A program made the translations under genes and the position numbers. 37,438 nucleotides of DNA from a virus. The stretch is taken from the IMG/VR virus record IMGVR_UViG_3300022602_000236, positions 1-37,438 of that record; one strand, given 5' to 3'. The stretch's first letter is position 1, and every line of letters begins with the position of its first letter. The notes under the pieces were generated by a model. It saw nothing but the letters and a program-made list of their open reading frames with translations, ran no database searches and was not told where the DNA came from. Shown in pieces: positions 30,732 to 37,438 of the stretch.

Positions 30732-31354
30732 TAACAGTATTCTACGATTTCTTTAAAGTATTCTTCACGTTGAGCCAAACCAAGGAAACCGCCATTAACA
30801 TGTTCAGTTAACATTTTAATATCTTGAACATCAGCGTACTTGTTTAAATTGCGACTATGCCAGAACCAAATAGCAGACATCAACGCAGTATTAATATCAG
30901 TATGTAGATAATCTGGATTATCAAGAATTGTTGCTGCATCATCAGCATACATTGCTTTTGCAAACTGTTCATATTCAGCTTTACCTGTTAATTGAATTGG
31001 TCCACGTCCGCGATACTTGTAACCATCACCTGATGCCTCATCACCATTACCCATGCGGTTTGCATAGATACGATTAGCGATTGCTTCTGGTTTATGTGCA
31101 TACTGTTCAGCAATGGACAAGTCGTGATTAAAATGTGATCCGAAAGTTCTAATTAAACCTTCTGCTGAATAATTTAAGTTTTCTTCAAGACATGTCCAAC
31201 CAGCGGACTCAACACCACACTGAGAAATAAAACCAGCAATTCGGTTTTGATTATCAATTTGATATTGTGGAAGCAATGTTGTAAATGCTTCGATTAATCC
31301 ACTGGCAATTTTGCAATGTGGAAATACTTTCTGAAAGTGTTCTACTGTAATCAT
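30731..31354 (-). CDS. GH19 (chitinase-like) endolysin
   Basis: 207 residues, a standard single-domain GH19 endolysin without signal peptide. The catalytic acid region ISQCGVESAGW (Glu49) is followed by EENLNYSAEGLIRTF, GDGYKYRGRGPIQLTGKAEY (about 107-126, substrate cleft) and FWHSRNLNKYAD. It would cleave the glycan backbone of peptidoglycan once the holin (19179) opens the membrane. It overlaps the PhoH gene end and the nuclease start, within a probable late unit starting at the box near 32394. Confidence 0.9.
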   Translation of the reverse strand: MITVEHFQKVFPHCKIASGLIEAFTTLLPQYQIDNQNRIAGFISQCGVESAGWTCLEENLNYSAEGLIRTFGSHFNHDLSIAEQYAHKPEAIANRIYANRMGNGDEASGDGYKYRGRGPIQLTGKAEYEQFAKAMYADDAATILDNPDYLHTDINTALMSAIWFWHSRNLNKYADVQDIKMLTEHVNGGFLGLAQREEYFKEIVEYC

Positions 31355-32121
31355 TTTTTAGTGTCCTCGTAATCTTCGTATTTTAATTTAGCCAAAATAT
31401 AATCTTTGACCAGCGATGAACGAACAATATCATCTACGGTAAATTCGATTCGAGTAAATGCCTTCATATGTTGGGCAATATCAAAAAACTTCAGAATACC
31501 AGTGACATCATTCTTCCTTTTATTTAGATCAGTTTGACGATAGTCTCCGCACCAAATAATTTTAGACATATGACCAACACGAGTCATAACTGTGTCAATT
31601 TCTTCATATGTCAAATTCTGCATCTCATCAACAATAATTATCGCATTATCAAAAGACATACCACGAATAAAGGAAGTAGAGATAAAACTAATATGTCCTT
31701 GTTCTTCTAATCTATCCCAAGCATCTTTACGATCAAATAGTTGGTGGCAAATTTGACGATACGGTTGTTGGTAAATATCCATCTTTTCACCAACATCGCC
31801 TGGAAGATGACCAATCTCACGAGATTGAACTGCTGAACGAACAACAATAATTTTATTGAATGGATTACTTTTATCCAATACTTCTTCTATTGCTTTATAT
31901 AATGCAATAAAAGTTTTACCAGTACCAGCAACACCATGAAGTGCTACAAAATAGTCGCCACGTTTATATGCATCAAAAAATGATTTTTGATTATCAGTTA
32001 ATGGCTGGAATGTTTTTAAATTGTCTAATCTAATCTTTAATTGATTATTAGCAATTGGTTTTGGTTCACGTTCTTCATTATTAATTTCTTGTTGTTTTTT
32101 GGAAGGTGCGCGAGGTGCCAT
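31351..32121 (-). CDS. PhoH-like ATPase
   Basis: 256 residues. Walker A GVAGTGKT (about 64-71), Walker B IIIVDEMQNL (about 159-168), and the conserved SAVQSREIGHLPGDVGEKMD and CGDYRQTDL segments define the PhoH family. The N-terminal ~30 residues are charged. phoH genes are common in marine and freshwater phages; proposed roles include RNA metabolism and phosphate-stress response, not settled. The ribosome site is AAGGAAA. The stop overlaps the endolysin ATG by 4 nt. Confidence 0.92.
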   Translation of the reverse strand: MAPRAPSKKQQEINNEEREPKPIANNQLKIRLDNLKTFQPLTDNQKSFFDAYKRGDYFVALHGVAGTGKTFIALYKAIEEVLDKSNPFNKIIVVRSAVQSREIGHLPGDVGEKMDIYQQPYRQICHQLFDRKDAWDRLEEQGHISFISTSFIRGMSFDNAIIIVDEMQNLTYEEIDTVMTRVGHMSKIIWCGDYRQTDLNKRKNDVTGILKFFDIAQHMKAFTRIEFTVDDIVRSSLVKDYILAKLKYEDYEDTKK

Positions 32122-32129
32122 TGGTTTCC

Positions 32130-32375
32130 TTAAATTTGTGAAGATGTTTCGTTCAATTTACTACCTGGAGTTCGTTCATGTATTTTTTGTAACACCTCCT
32201 TAAATCCAGTGTCCATTTTACGTGCACCTACTCTAACAGGGTCACATATCATTGGAGCCTGAATTATTGTTTCTAAATGGGGATTCTCGACACGGAATGT
32301 GTCGAGTTTTGAGATTGACATAAACTCTTCAATCACTTCACCAGTTTCTTTATTCCTAAACCTATATGTTGGCAT
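32130..32375 (-). CDS. FmdB-like small protein lacking the zinc cysteines
   Basis: 81 residues starting MPTYRFRNKETGEVIEEFMS then ISKLDTF, the layout of FmdB-type zinc-ribbon proteins (MPxYxY/F...). The Cys pairs of true FmdB are missing: only one Cys (in PMICDP) is present. The C-terminal half has DTGFKEVLQKIHERTPGSKL, a pattern seen in phage homologues next to phoH. Function unknown. Strong ribosome site AAGGAGATATT. A CTAAATA late-like box precedes it. Confidence 0.75.
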   Translation of the reverse strand: MPTYRFRNKETGEVIEEFMSISKLDTFRVENPHLETIIQAPMICDPVRVGARKMDTGFKEVLQKIHERTPGSKLNETSSQI

Positions 32376-32393
32376 AATATCTCCTTACCAATG

Positions 32394-32400
32394 TATTTAG
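32394..32400 (-). promoter_or_regulatory. Late promoter-like box CTAAATA before the FmdB-PhoH-endolysin unit
   Basis: ACTAAATACATT on the minus strand lies between the 32402 gene stop and the ribosome site at 32375. It would give a short leader to a unit containing phoH and the GH19 endolysin, which are expected late. Confidence 0.4.
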
Positions 32401-32401
32401 T

Positions 32402-32944
32402 TTAGAAATATGCTATCCATTTCGGTATTTCTCTATTTTTCCAGGAGAACATGCGTGTTTTATCTCCAAGATAATAGTTATGATATGATGTTAAAGAATC
32501 ACCATTAACTTTGTATTCATCAGGCATGGCTGGAGTTGGTTCAGTAAAATCAACATCGTATGGAATATTTTTTGGTGGAATCATCAACTCAGGATCTAAT
32601 CTTTGAGTAGCATGAATTTTACCATAACGATGAGTGTATTCGTTACATAACCAACCAAACAATTCATATAACCAAACATAATTTTTTGCGCTTTGTCTTA
32701 CCCAAATAGCTGAAGGATGGTTGATGTGAGTAGCAGAATACAACACAGATTCACGACTGTCAGGAAGTACGAATGTAGTCTGTTTTCTACCAGTTTTACT
32801 GAGGCGAACAGATTGAGTACCATCAAGAACACGATGAGCAGTAGAAAGAAGTTGAGCATATTCGAGAATCATCTTTACACAGTGTTTATCGACATGCATT
32901 TCTGCACATTTACGAGGATCATTATCAAGATAAAAAATATTCAT
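32402..32944 (-). CDS. Conserved phage protein, possible pyrimidine-dimer glycosylase-like
   Basis: 180 residues opening MNIFYLDNDPRKCAEMHVDK then HCVKMILEYAQLLSTAHRVL, with conserved His/Cys/Lys near the N-terminus, then INHPSAIWVRQS and a C-terminal SYHNYYLGDK...WKNREIPKW. This family is widespread in large phages and is sometimes annotated as a DNA glycosylase because of weak likeness to T4 endonuclease V. I regard the family as certain but the enzymatic role as doubtful. It overlaps the neighbouring oxygenase-like gene by 4 nt. Confidence 0.75.
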   Translation of the reverse strand: MNIFYLDNDPRKCAEMHVDKHCVKMILEYAQLLSTAHRVLDGTQSVRLSKTGRKQTTFVLPDSRESVLYSATHINHPSAIWVRQSAKNYVWLYELFGWLCNEYTHRYGKIHATQRLDPELMIPPKNIPYDVDFTEPTPAMPDEYKVNGDSLTSYHNYYLGDKTRMFSWKNREIPKWIAYF

Positions 32945-33531
32945 TTTAAACCAAATTCTTTATTTTTAATTGCAATATCAATAGAGTTAATGAAAAAATT
33001 AAATGTTAATCTTGAATTTTCAATTTTATCTCCGAACCCATGGTTTGGTGTGTGCGGGAAATCGCTTCTAAAGATTACACATGTATTATATTCATAATTT
33101 ACAGTAACTGGACGTCCACGATTTAAAATTGTTGTTCCATGAACAAATGGAAATTTAGGTTTTTCTTTTTGAAGATACACAAACGTAGATAACAATGTTG
33201 TATCAGAGTGAACCATCCATGGTTCAGAAGTGTCGCCATCAAGCAAAGCAGCAAAGAAACCACTGTATTTTATATCTCTTGTTAAGACATTCATACCTGG
33301 TTTTATACAGTGCGACAAAATTTTTGAGATTGATTTGTAGGCAAGATCTTTGTATTCTTCATCTGGAATATTTCCAGCTAGAGGCATAGTTTTTAATCCA
33401 TTCCATTTAATTTGTGTTCCTGCATCTAAAGGATGATCTTTTTCTGAATAGAATTTTTGTCTTAGAGCCAGATTATAAACATACTCTGGGTCTTCGAAGA
33501 AATTTGGAATTGTTGTATACTCGATTAACAT
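32941..33531 (-). CDS. DUF6445-like putative 2OG-Fe(II) oxygenase, copy A
   Basis: 196 residues. Double-stranded-beta-helix pattern with candidate iron ligands His/Asp in MVHSDT (about 108-113) and a distal His in DFPHTPNHGFGD (about 156-167), plus Arg in ENSRLTFNFF (about 170-179) for 2-oxoglutarate. The start IEYTTIPNFFEDPEYVYNLA matches copy B. The family is common in aquatic phages; the substrate is unknown. It is a tandem paralogue of the next gene, overlapping by 1 nt. Confidence 0.75.
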   Translation of the reverse strand: MLIEYTTIPNFFEDPEYVYNLALRQKFYSEKDHPLDAGTQIKWNGLKTMPLAGNIPDEEYKDLAYKSISKILSHCIKPGMNVLTRDIKYSGFFAALLDGDTSEPWMVHSDTTLLSTFVYLQKEKPKFPFVHGTTILNRGRPVTVNYEYNTCVIFRSDFPHTPNHGFGDKIENSRLTFNFFINSIDIAIKNKEFGLK

Positions 33532-34103
33532 TATACTCTCTTATGTTTAAGTGTTATATTTAAATTGTCTACAAACATATTTAACGTAAGTCTAGAATTT
33601 TCCACAGAATCGCCAAATCCATTCATTGGTCCATGAACATAATCTCCTCGATACATTACAAATGTGTTATATTCATATTGCATAATAAATCTTTGACTGT
33701 TATCAGAATTGTATATCATTGTACCATATTCTTCTGATTTTATATTTTCGTTGAGGTAAATTAACGCAGAATATAATACACCATCGCGATGAAGGTTTTT
33801 GTCATCAAAATTGTCATTTTCTAACAACGAATGAAAACAATATTTTAATTGCATTGTGTAATCAAACTCTGTTTTTTCTGATACACACTCTTTAAAAATT
33901 TTTCTAACAATTTCATCAGAAAACTTATTGTATTGATTATACTCTAGAATTTGATTTAAGTCAAGCGATCGATTTCCGTTCCAGTGTTGAGTAAATTTAT
34001 CTGGATGCTCAGCAAGTTCATAATATTTCTGTTTTTTTGCTAATTCCACTATTTCAGCAGGATTATCAAAAAAATTTGGAATTATGATAAGATCGCGAAT
34101 CAT
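33531..34103 (-). CDS. DUF6445-like putative 2OG-Fe(II) oxygenase, copy B
   Basis: 190 residues and the same layout as copy A: IIPNFFDNPAEIVELA at the start, LHRDGV (H-x-D), YNTFVMYRGDYVHGPMNGFG with the distal His, and ENSRLTLNMFVDN. The two copies are clearly diverged, so the duplication is not recent. Overlaps the 34100 gene by 4 nt. Substrate unknown; small-molecule, protein or nucleobase hydroxylation are all possible. Confidence 0.75.
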   Translation of the reverse strand: MIRDLIIIPNFFDNPAEIVELAKKQKYYELAEHPDKFTQHWNGNRSLDLNQILEYNQYNKFSDEIVRKIFKECVSEKTEFDYTMQLKYCFHSLLENDNFDDKNLHRDGVLYSALIYLNENIKSEEYGTMIYNSDNSQRFIMQYEYNTFVMYRGDYVHGPMNGFGDSVENSRLTLNMFVDNLNITLKHKRV

Positions 34104-34351
34104 ATTTTAATTTGTACACGTGGAACATCTTCCCATGTTCCGTGAATTTTTACGCCACCATACTGATCATGAGTGTTGCGTTTAACCTGCAAAGCAACCT
34201 TAGTGATCTTATTATTCTCAACATACTCAACTACTTGAAATTCGTAGCTGATTGGCTCTGGCATCGTAATTGAAGGTGCTTGTTGTGCATGAACTGGTGG
34301 TGCTGGTGGAACGGCACCATAGTAAGTGTTTGTTGTCAATGTTTGTAGCAT
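34100..34351 (-). CDS. Small hypothetical protein
   Basis: 83 residues. The N-terminal third is Pro/Ala/Gln-rich (GAVPPAPPVHAQQAP) and probably unstructured. The rest alternates as beta strands (YEFQVVEYVENNKITKVALQ, then GTWEDVPRVQIKI). I do not recognise it. Both ends overlap neighbours by a few nt, so it is a genuine member of the operon. Confidence 0.6.
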   Translation of the reverse strand: MLQTLTTNTYYGAVPPAPPVHAQQAPSITMPEPISYEFQVVEYVENNKITKVALQVKRNTHDQYGGVKIHGTWEDVPRVQIKI

Positions 34352-34638
34352 TATGTAATCATCCTGATTAAGCCAATAGAGTCAATTGTTACTAACAAGA
34401 GGTAGTTAGCAAGCATCCCAAACGATTTCCGAGTATAAGAAGCCCAAGCGTACATACTGCAACCAGTAATCCAAATGGGATAAAGGATAGGAAGCGGAGG
34501 GTTGGGTACAGTGAGCGCCATTGTAATGCTACAGCCAATACTGACAGCCCAAGCCATAAGCTCGACAAAAAAACGGAAACTATTAGAAGAGTAGTCATCT
34601 TTAATCCAAATCCAAGTATTTTCAAAAATGTTGAGCAT
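34351..34638 (-). CDS. Small integral membrane protein (about three TM segments)
   Basis: 95 residues with hydrophobic spans about 22-42 (FFVELMAWAVSIGCSITMAL), 48-66 (LPILYPIWITGCSMYAWASY) and 72-92 (FGMLANYLLLVTIDSIGLI). The pattern TVPNPPLPILYP...GCSMYAW...TRKSFGM..NY recurs in T4-like cyanophages as an unnamed membrane protein. Transport or membrane modification are possible; function unknown. It overlaps the HAD gene by 17 nt. Confidence 0.7.
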   Translation of the reverse strand: MLNIFENTWIWIKDDYSSNSFRFFVELMAWAVSIGCSITMALTVPNPPLPILYPIWITGCSMYAWASYTRKSFGMLANYLLLVTIDSIGLIRMIT

Positions 34639-35128
34639 TTAACTGGTCCAAAATCATAATTTGCCGAAAGGTTGCATCTAAAATACGAATAGTTTCTGAA
34701 GAATTCGTATGAAGGATACCGTGTCCTCCAGCGTCAATGAATGGACCAATACAACCAGCAGAATCATCAATAAGAATTGACCTTTTGTCAGCATATTTTG
34801 CTTTTTCTTCTTTCGAATGAACAAAATTTGCCTTGTATGGAATATTTGCAGCATCGAGCCAACGCAATTTTTGAATTTTTGCTTCATTTGCTTGCTGAGA
34901 CTCATGAGTGCCCATTGAAGTCAAAATTTCAATCTTTACAGTTCGTAATTTAGAGACGTGGTTGAGTAATTCTTGCGCATCAGGCATAAAATCAAGTTTT
35001 TCAAAGATTTTATGGTCCATAACCGCCGATCGAAATTTTTTTCGGTCTTCTTGGTCGAATTTAAACGACTGATATTCTTTATTAAAGTCGCAAAGGACGC
35101 CATCCATATCTAAGTAGAGTGTAATCAT
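34622..35128 (-). CDS. HAD-family 5'(3')-deoxyribonucleotidase-like phosphatase
   Basis: 168 residues. HAD motif I LYLDMDGVLCDF (nucleophile Asp7, acid Asp9), motif II ILTSMG (about 68-73), a Lys in EEKAKYADK and motif IV ILIDDSAGCIG. The short cap and the D-M-D-G-V-L-C-D-F start match NT5C-type deoxyribonucleotidases, which trim dNMPs. The role in phage would be nucleotide-pool balance. The ATG follows a TATAAT box by 6 nt. Confidence 0.8.
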   Translation of the reverse strand: MITLYLDMDGVLCDFNKEYQSFKFDQEDRKKFRSAVMDHKIFEKLDFMPDAQELLNHVSKLRTVKIEILTSMGTHESQQANEAKIQKLRWLDAANIPYKANFVHSKEEKAKYADKRSILIDDSAGCIGPFIDAGGHGILHTNSSETIRILDATFRQIMILDQLNAQHF

Positions 35129-35134
35129 AACAAT

Positions 35135-35162
35135 ATTATACCTGATTTTTCAATAAAATCAA
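35135..35162 (-). promoter_or_regulatory. Sigma70-type promoter abutting the HAD gene
   Basis: TTGATT (35162-35157, 4/6), a 16-bp spacer ending GG, and TATAAT (35140-35135) on the minus strand. The ATG at 35128 comes 6 nt after the -10 box, so initiation would be on or beside the start codon. Confidence 0.6.
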
Positions 35163-35537
35163 TTATTTCACGAATTTTGCGAAATTTGGTGGTTTCCAGC
35201 CCTCTGGTTTAAGGATTTTTCCGTCTTCGCGACGAATAACCTTACCAGTGATAGGGTCAATCTTGATTAAATTCGATTTTGCGCCTTCATCCCATGCTGC
35301 TTCACAGTCCCAACCACGAGATTTCATATATCCAACGATAACCCACATCATGTCAAAACATGCATCGAGTTTTTCAGCATCATTTTCATCTTCGCATGCT
35401 TGCATAAACTCATTATATTCTTCAATAATAAGTTTTTGATACAATCTCGATAGATTATTTTGCCCTGTTGGAGTGTTTGCGTGTGTTTGTCCGCATGCTT
35501 GAAGGAAAACTTCAACGTCTGTAAATACTTTTGTCAT
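35163..35537 (-). CDS. MazG/PRA-PH-like nucleotide pyrophosphohydrolase
   Basis: 124 residues. The helical core has the metal-binding pattern LIIEEYNEFMQACEDEND (E-E-x-x-E, about 36-53) and KLDACFDMMWVIVGYM (E/D-x-x-D-x-x-x-D, about 56-71). The C-terminal segment NLIKIDPITGKVIRREDGKI then LKPEGWKPPNF is usual in phage versions. Such enzymes hydrolyse (d)NTPs or alarmone-like nucleotides to monophosphates. It overlaps the AbrB-like gene by 4 nt. Confidence 0.8.
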   Translation of the reverse strand: MTKVFTDVEVFLQACGQTHANTPTGQNNLSRLYQKLIIEEYNEFMQACEDENDAEKLDACFDMMWVIVGYMKSRGWDCEAAWDEGAKSNLIKIDPITGKVIRREDGKILKPEGWKPPNFAKFVK

Positions 35538-35731
35538 TTGTTTCTTTCTGTATCGTAATAATATTTCGAATGTTCTTCATGTTTAGATAAAGTCCATGTT
35601 CCATCTTTATTGTCATTCCAATAAATTTTGTCTCCAGGTTTCCAACCTACTGCTTCTAAAAGATCATCAGGAAAGGGGATAACTAAATCCCCTGTCTCTT
35701 TGTCTTCTTCAACTGTAATTGTCCATGTCAT
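35534..35731 (-). CDS. AbrB/MazE/SpoVT-like small protein
   Basis: 65 residues: WTITVEEDKETGDLVIPFPD, then LLEAVGWKPGDKIYWNDNKD and GTWTLSK. The swapped-hairpin layout (I..P.E.L...GWKPGD.I.W......W.L) resembles AbrB-type DNA-binding or antitoxin domains, common in aquatic phages. No toxin partner is adjacent, so transcriptional regulation or a structural role are both open. Overlaps neighbours by 4 nt on both sides. Confidence 0.7.
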   Translation of the reverse strand: MTWTITVEEDKETGDLVIPFPDDLLEAVGWKPGDKIYWNDNKDGTWTLSKHEEHSKYYYDTERNK

Positions 35732-36642
35732 ATTTCAACTACCTTTAAAGTAAAATTATCGGCAAGATCTTCATATCCATCATAACCACGTGGATTACAA
35801 ACAATACGAGTCCGACCGATCATGTAATCAAAAAGTTCATGAGTATGACCATGAGTCCATAATTTAATTTGCGGACGATCAAGAATAAACTCAGAAAGAT
35901 CGCTATGATATCCACCATTCATAACCTGATCATCTTTATATCTTGGATGACATGAAGAATGAGAAGGTGTATGATGTCCGATAACAACAACCTTTTGGTC
36001 AACAGGAGTTTCTGAAATTACTTGTTTAAAATACTCAAGCGTTTTCTTGTGTTCCTCAACAGCATCTTGCGGAGAAAACCGAGCAGCACGAGTTTTAAAT
36101 GTAACTTTACCTTTACCATCTTTCTCTGGATCATACAAACGAGTCTCATGATCAACTTCTTCATAAACCCTGTATGTTACTTCACGATTGCTGTTATCGA
36201 CGCAACGAAAATCGTTCATCATACGTGTCATGGCATGAAGTGTGATTGGATCTTCTTTGTTCATATCTGTCCAAAGAGTACCACCTATAAAACGAACACC
36301 ATCAATGTCAATAGTTTCTTTATCAAGAATATGAAGATTTTTAAGATAACCAAGTTTTGATTTTAATTCGGAAATGGTATACTTAAAATCGCCATGATAA
36401 TGCTCATGGTTACCAGCAACATAAAGAACAACAGGGAACTCCCGTATACAATTGCCAAAAAACTCATGGTAACGATCAGACTTACCAAAGCGCATGTTAT
36501 CAGAAAGGAGAGGCTCATACTCCATAAGATCGCGAGCGACACAAATGTCACCAGAAAGTATAAGTACATCGGCATTCTCCGTATTTTTTAATGTAACTGG
36601 TGCAAACTCAAGGTGCACATCACTGCATATTGCGATTTTCAT
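35728..36642 (-). CDS. Calcineurin-like metallophosphoesterase
   Basis: 304 residues. Metal-binding motifs are all present: CSDVHLE (D-x-H, about 7-12), LILSGDIC (GD, about 28-35), YVAGNHEHYHGD (GNHE), VVIGHHTPSHS and LWTHGHTHELFD (G-H-x-H). The family includes phosphodiesterases and 3'-5' nucleases of many substrates. Phage members may act in nucleotide turnover or repair, and the precise substrate cannot be read from sequence. The start overlaps the prolyl-hydroxylase-like gene by 23 nt. Confidence 0.85.
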   Translation of the reverse strand: MKIAICSDVHLEFAPVTLKNTENADVLILSGDICVARDLMEYEPLLSDNMRFGKSDRYHEFFGNCIREFPVVLYVAGNHEHYHGDFKYTISELKSKLGYLKNLHILDKETIDIDGVRFIGGTLWTDMNKEDPITLHAMTRMMNDFRCVDNSNREVTYRVYEEVDHETRLYDPEKDGKGKVTFKTRAARFSPQDAVEEHKKTLEYFKQVISETPVDQKVVVIGHHTPSHSSCHPRYKDDQVMNGGYHSDLSEFILDRPQIKLWTHGHTHELFDYMIGRTRIVCNPRGYDGYEDLADNFTLKVVEI

Positions 36643-37198
36643 TTCTATCTTTCAAATTAATCCAACCAGTTATAATCCATTTTTCCATTGTATTAGAAAC
36701 TTGGCTCCTGTGTGTAAAAGTCCAATCAGCTGGCCATACTATTGTTAATCCTTTTTCAGCCTTTACTGTTAAATTTTGATACATAAATTCAGTTCCACCA
36801 TCTGGAACATCATTTAGGTATGTCATGAAGACTAAGTGCCTTGTTACATTTGGTGCAGAGTCATGCGTTCTCTCAGCATGCCACATTTTAAATCCACCAC
36901 CAATTGGATAATGCTGAATATTTGGATATTCAGCAAACCACATACCACAATTTTGTTTCGCTCCAATGTATTTCTCAAAATATTTACCGAAACACATATC
37001 TAAGTGTTTAGAATAATCTGGTTGATCTTCGAGTGGTGTTGAAACATCAACAGATTCTTTAACAGAAGCATCAAATGTATCTGTTCGTTTAATATCTGCA
37101 AAGGTATGATATTTTATCAGTTGATCGACAAAAGACAAATCCTCTGCATACCATCCCATAATAAAATTATTAGATTCGTTTATTGTGTGCGGTCTCAT
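36620..37198 (-). CDS. Prolyl-4-hydroxylase-like 2OG-Fe(II) oxygenase
   Basis: 192 residues. The second half shows the P4H-type beta-helix: IQHYPIGGGFKMWHAERT (first ligand His then an acidic residue), FMTYLNDVPDGGTEFMYQNL, VKAEKGLTIVWPADWTFTHR (distal His) and NTMEKWIITGW (Lys for 2-oxoglutarate). It departs from the usual H-x-D with H-A-E, so the acidic ligand may be Glu. Such genes are frequent in T4-like cyanophages; substrate unknown. Overlaps the upstream 45-residue gene by ATGA. Confidence 0.78.
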   Translation of the reverse strand: MRPHTINESNNFIMGWYAEDLSFVDQLIKYHTFADIKRTDTFDASVKESVDVSTPLEDQPDYSKHLDMCFGKYFEKYIGAKQNCGMWFAEYPNIQHYPIGGGFKMWHAERTHDSAPNVTRHLVFMTYLNDVPDGGTEFMYQNLTVKAEKGLTIVWPADWTFTHRSQVSNTMEKWIITGWINLKDRNENRNMQ

Positions 37199-37332
37199 AT
37201 TTGTCTATTTTTGTAATATTTGAATAATTTTACGCAGTTGGCAAATCGTATTGGTTCATGATCGGGGTTTGGTAACTCGCCGTACCATGCCAGCATCTCT
37301 TCATAAAATTTAATTGCTTCTTCATCAGTCAT
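37195..37332 (-). CDS. Small acidic protein (45 residues)
   Basis: Translation begins MTDEEAIKFYEEMLAWYGEL, continues PNPDHEPIRFANCVKLFKYY and ends KNRQI. The LPNPxHEPxRFAxxVKxxKYY motif is seen in short proteins of T4-like phages. The stop overlaps the next ATG (ATGA), supporting a real coupled gene. A perfect consensus sigma70 promoter ends only 3 nt before this ATG, so either the message starts inside the gene or the promoter serves downstream genes. Function unknown. Confidence 0.6.
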   Translation of the reverse strand: MTDEEAIKFYEEMLAWYGELPNPDHEPIRFANCVKLFKYYKNRQI

Positions 37333-37335
37333 TTA

Positions 37336-37364
37336 ATTATACCTGTGTTCTTATTTAATGTCAA
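37336..37364 (-). promoter_or_regulatory. Perfect consensus sigma70 promoter
   Basis: TTGACA (37364-37359), exactly 17 bp, then TATAAT (37341-37336) on the minus strand, preceded by GG. It overlaps the stop of the partial gene at the window edge. It would drive the 45-residue gene, P4H-like oxygenase, metallophosphoesterase, AbrB-like and MazG-like genes by host polymerase early in infection. Confidence 0.82.
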
Positions 37365-37438
37365 GGGAATTCTGCTCGAACATCTGACATCCAAACCTGC
37401 ATAATCTCTTGCAATTCTGCAGCTTCATCACCATTGCA
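37361..37438 (-). CDS. C-terminal end of an unidentified gene (5' part beyond window)
   Basis: The last 25 codons read CNGDEAAELQEIMQVWMSDV then RAEFP before TGA at 37363-37361. The start lies outside the window. The composition (acidic helix) looks coding and the frame runs on to the edge. Too short to identify. The -35 box of the promoter at 37359-37364 overlaps its stop codon. Confidence 0.5.
   Translation of the reverse strand, partial: CNGDEAAELQEIMQVWMSDVRAEFP

Noticed and set aside
32717-33097. 126-residue plus-strand frame
   Set aside because: Spans two well-supported minus-strand genes and their 4-nt overlap; no recognisable motif.
1-37438. Integrase, attachment site or lysogeny genes
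   Set aside because: None seen. The gene content is that of a lytic T4-like phage.

Overview
The window is an AT-rich, densely packed segment of a T4-like myovirus genome. The recognisable T4 core includes baseplate wedge and hub proteins (gp6, gp25, gp53, gp8, gp5, gp27, gp48), head completion (gp4), small terminase (gp16), tail assembly (gp26/gp51, gp29), ssDNA-binding protein gp32, helicase loader gp59 and late co-activator gp33. The probable host is a freshwater-type betaproteobacterium (Burkholderiales-like). This host call is an inference from two independent signals: a circularly permuted tmRNA whose tag (ANDELFALAA) resembles betaproteobacterial tags, and a Bug/TctC-family periplasmic binding protein, a family strongly expanded in Burkholderiales.

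Layout. Positions 1-17309 (minus strand) hold a baseplate/tail operon: a giant DUF4815-like virion protein cut by the window edge, an expanded gp8, a small virion protein, a gp7-position protein, gp6, gp25, a PAAR-like spike tip, gp5 with two cell-wall hydrolase domains, gp27, gp53 and gp48. A 44-bp divergent region with late-promoter-like boxes on both strands separates it from a plus-strand operon (17354-22669): gp4, a conserved unknown, a tail-tube-fold protein, holin, gp16, gp26 with a probable -1 frameshift into a gp51-like segment, and the tape-measure-like gp29. A UUCG hairpin terminator lies between the convergent ends of gp29 and gp32.

From 22711 to the right edge everything is on the minus strand. 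First come gp32, gp59, gp33 and small genes. An accessory region follows with a SleB-type hydrolase, a ClpP-like protease, a Rossmann-like unknown, a GroES-like co-chaperonin, an outer-membrane beta-barrel protein, the permuted tmRNA, a DUF2061 membrane protein and the Bug/TctC protein. The rest is a nucleic-acid/nucleotide-metabolism and lysis block: PD-(D/E)XK nuclease, GH19 endolysin, PhoH, two DUF6445-like oxygenases, HAD nucleotidase, MazG-like pyrophosphohydrolase, AbrB-like protein, metallophosphoesterase and a prolyl-hydroxylase-like protein.

The standout system is the phage-borne, circularly permuted, two-piece tmRNA at about 28522-28860. It has its own near-consensus sigma70 promoter with a T4-type late box embedded in the spacer, an alanine-identity G-U pair, a processing helix in the spacer, and a complete degradation tag. 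The same phage carries a ClpP-like peptidase and a Cpn10, so it may supply parts of ribosome rescue and proteostasis during infection.
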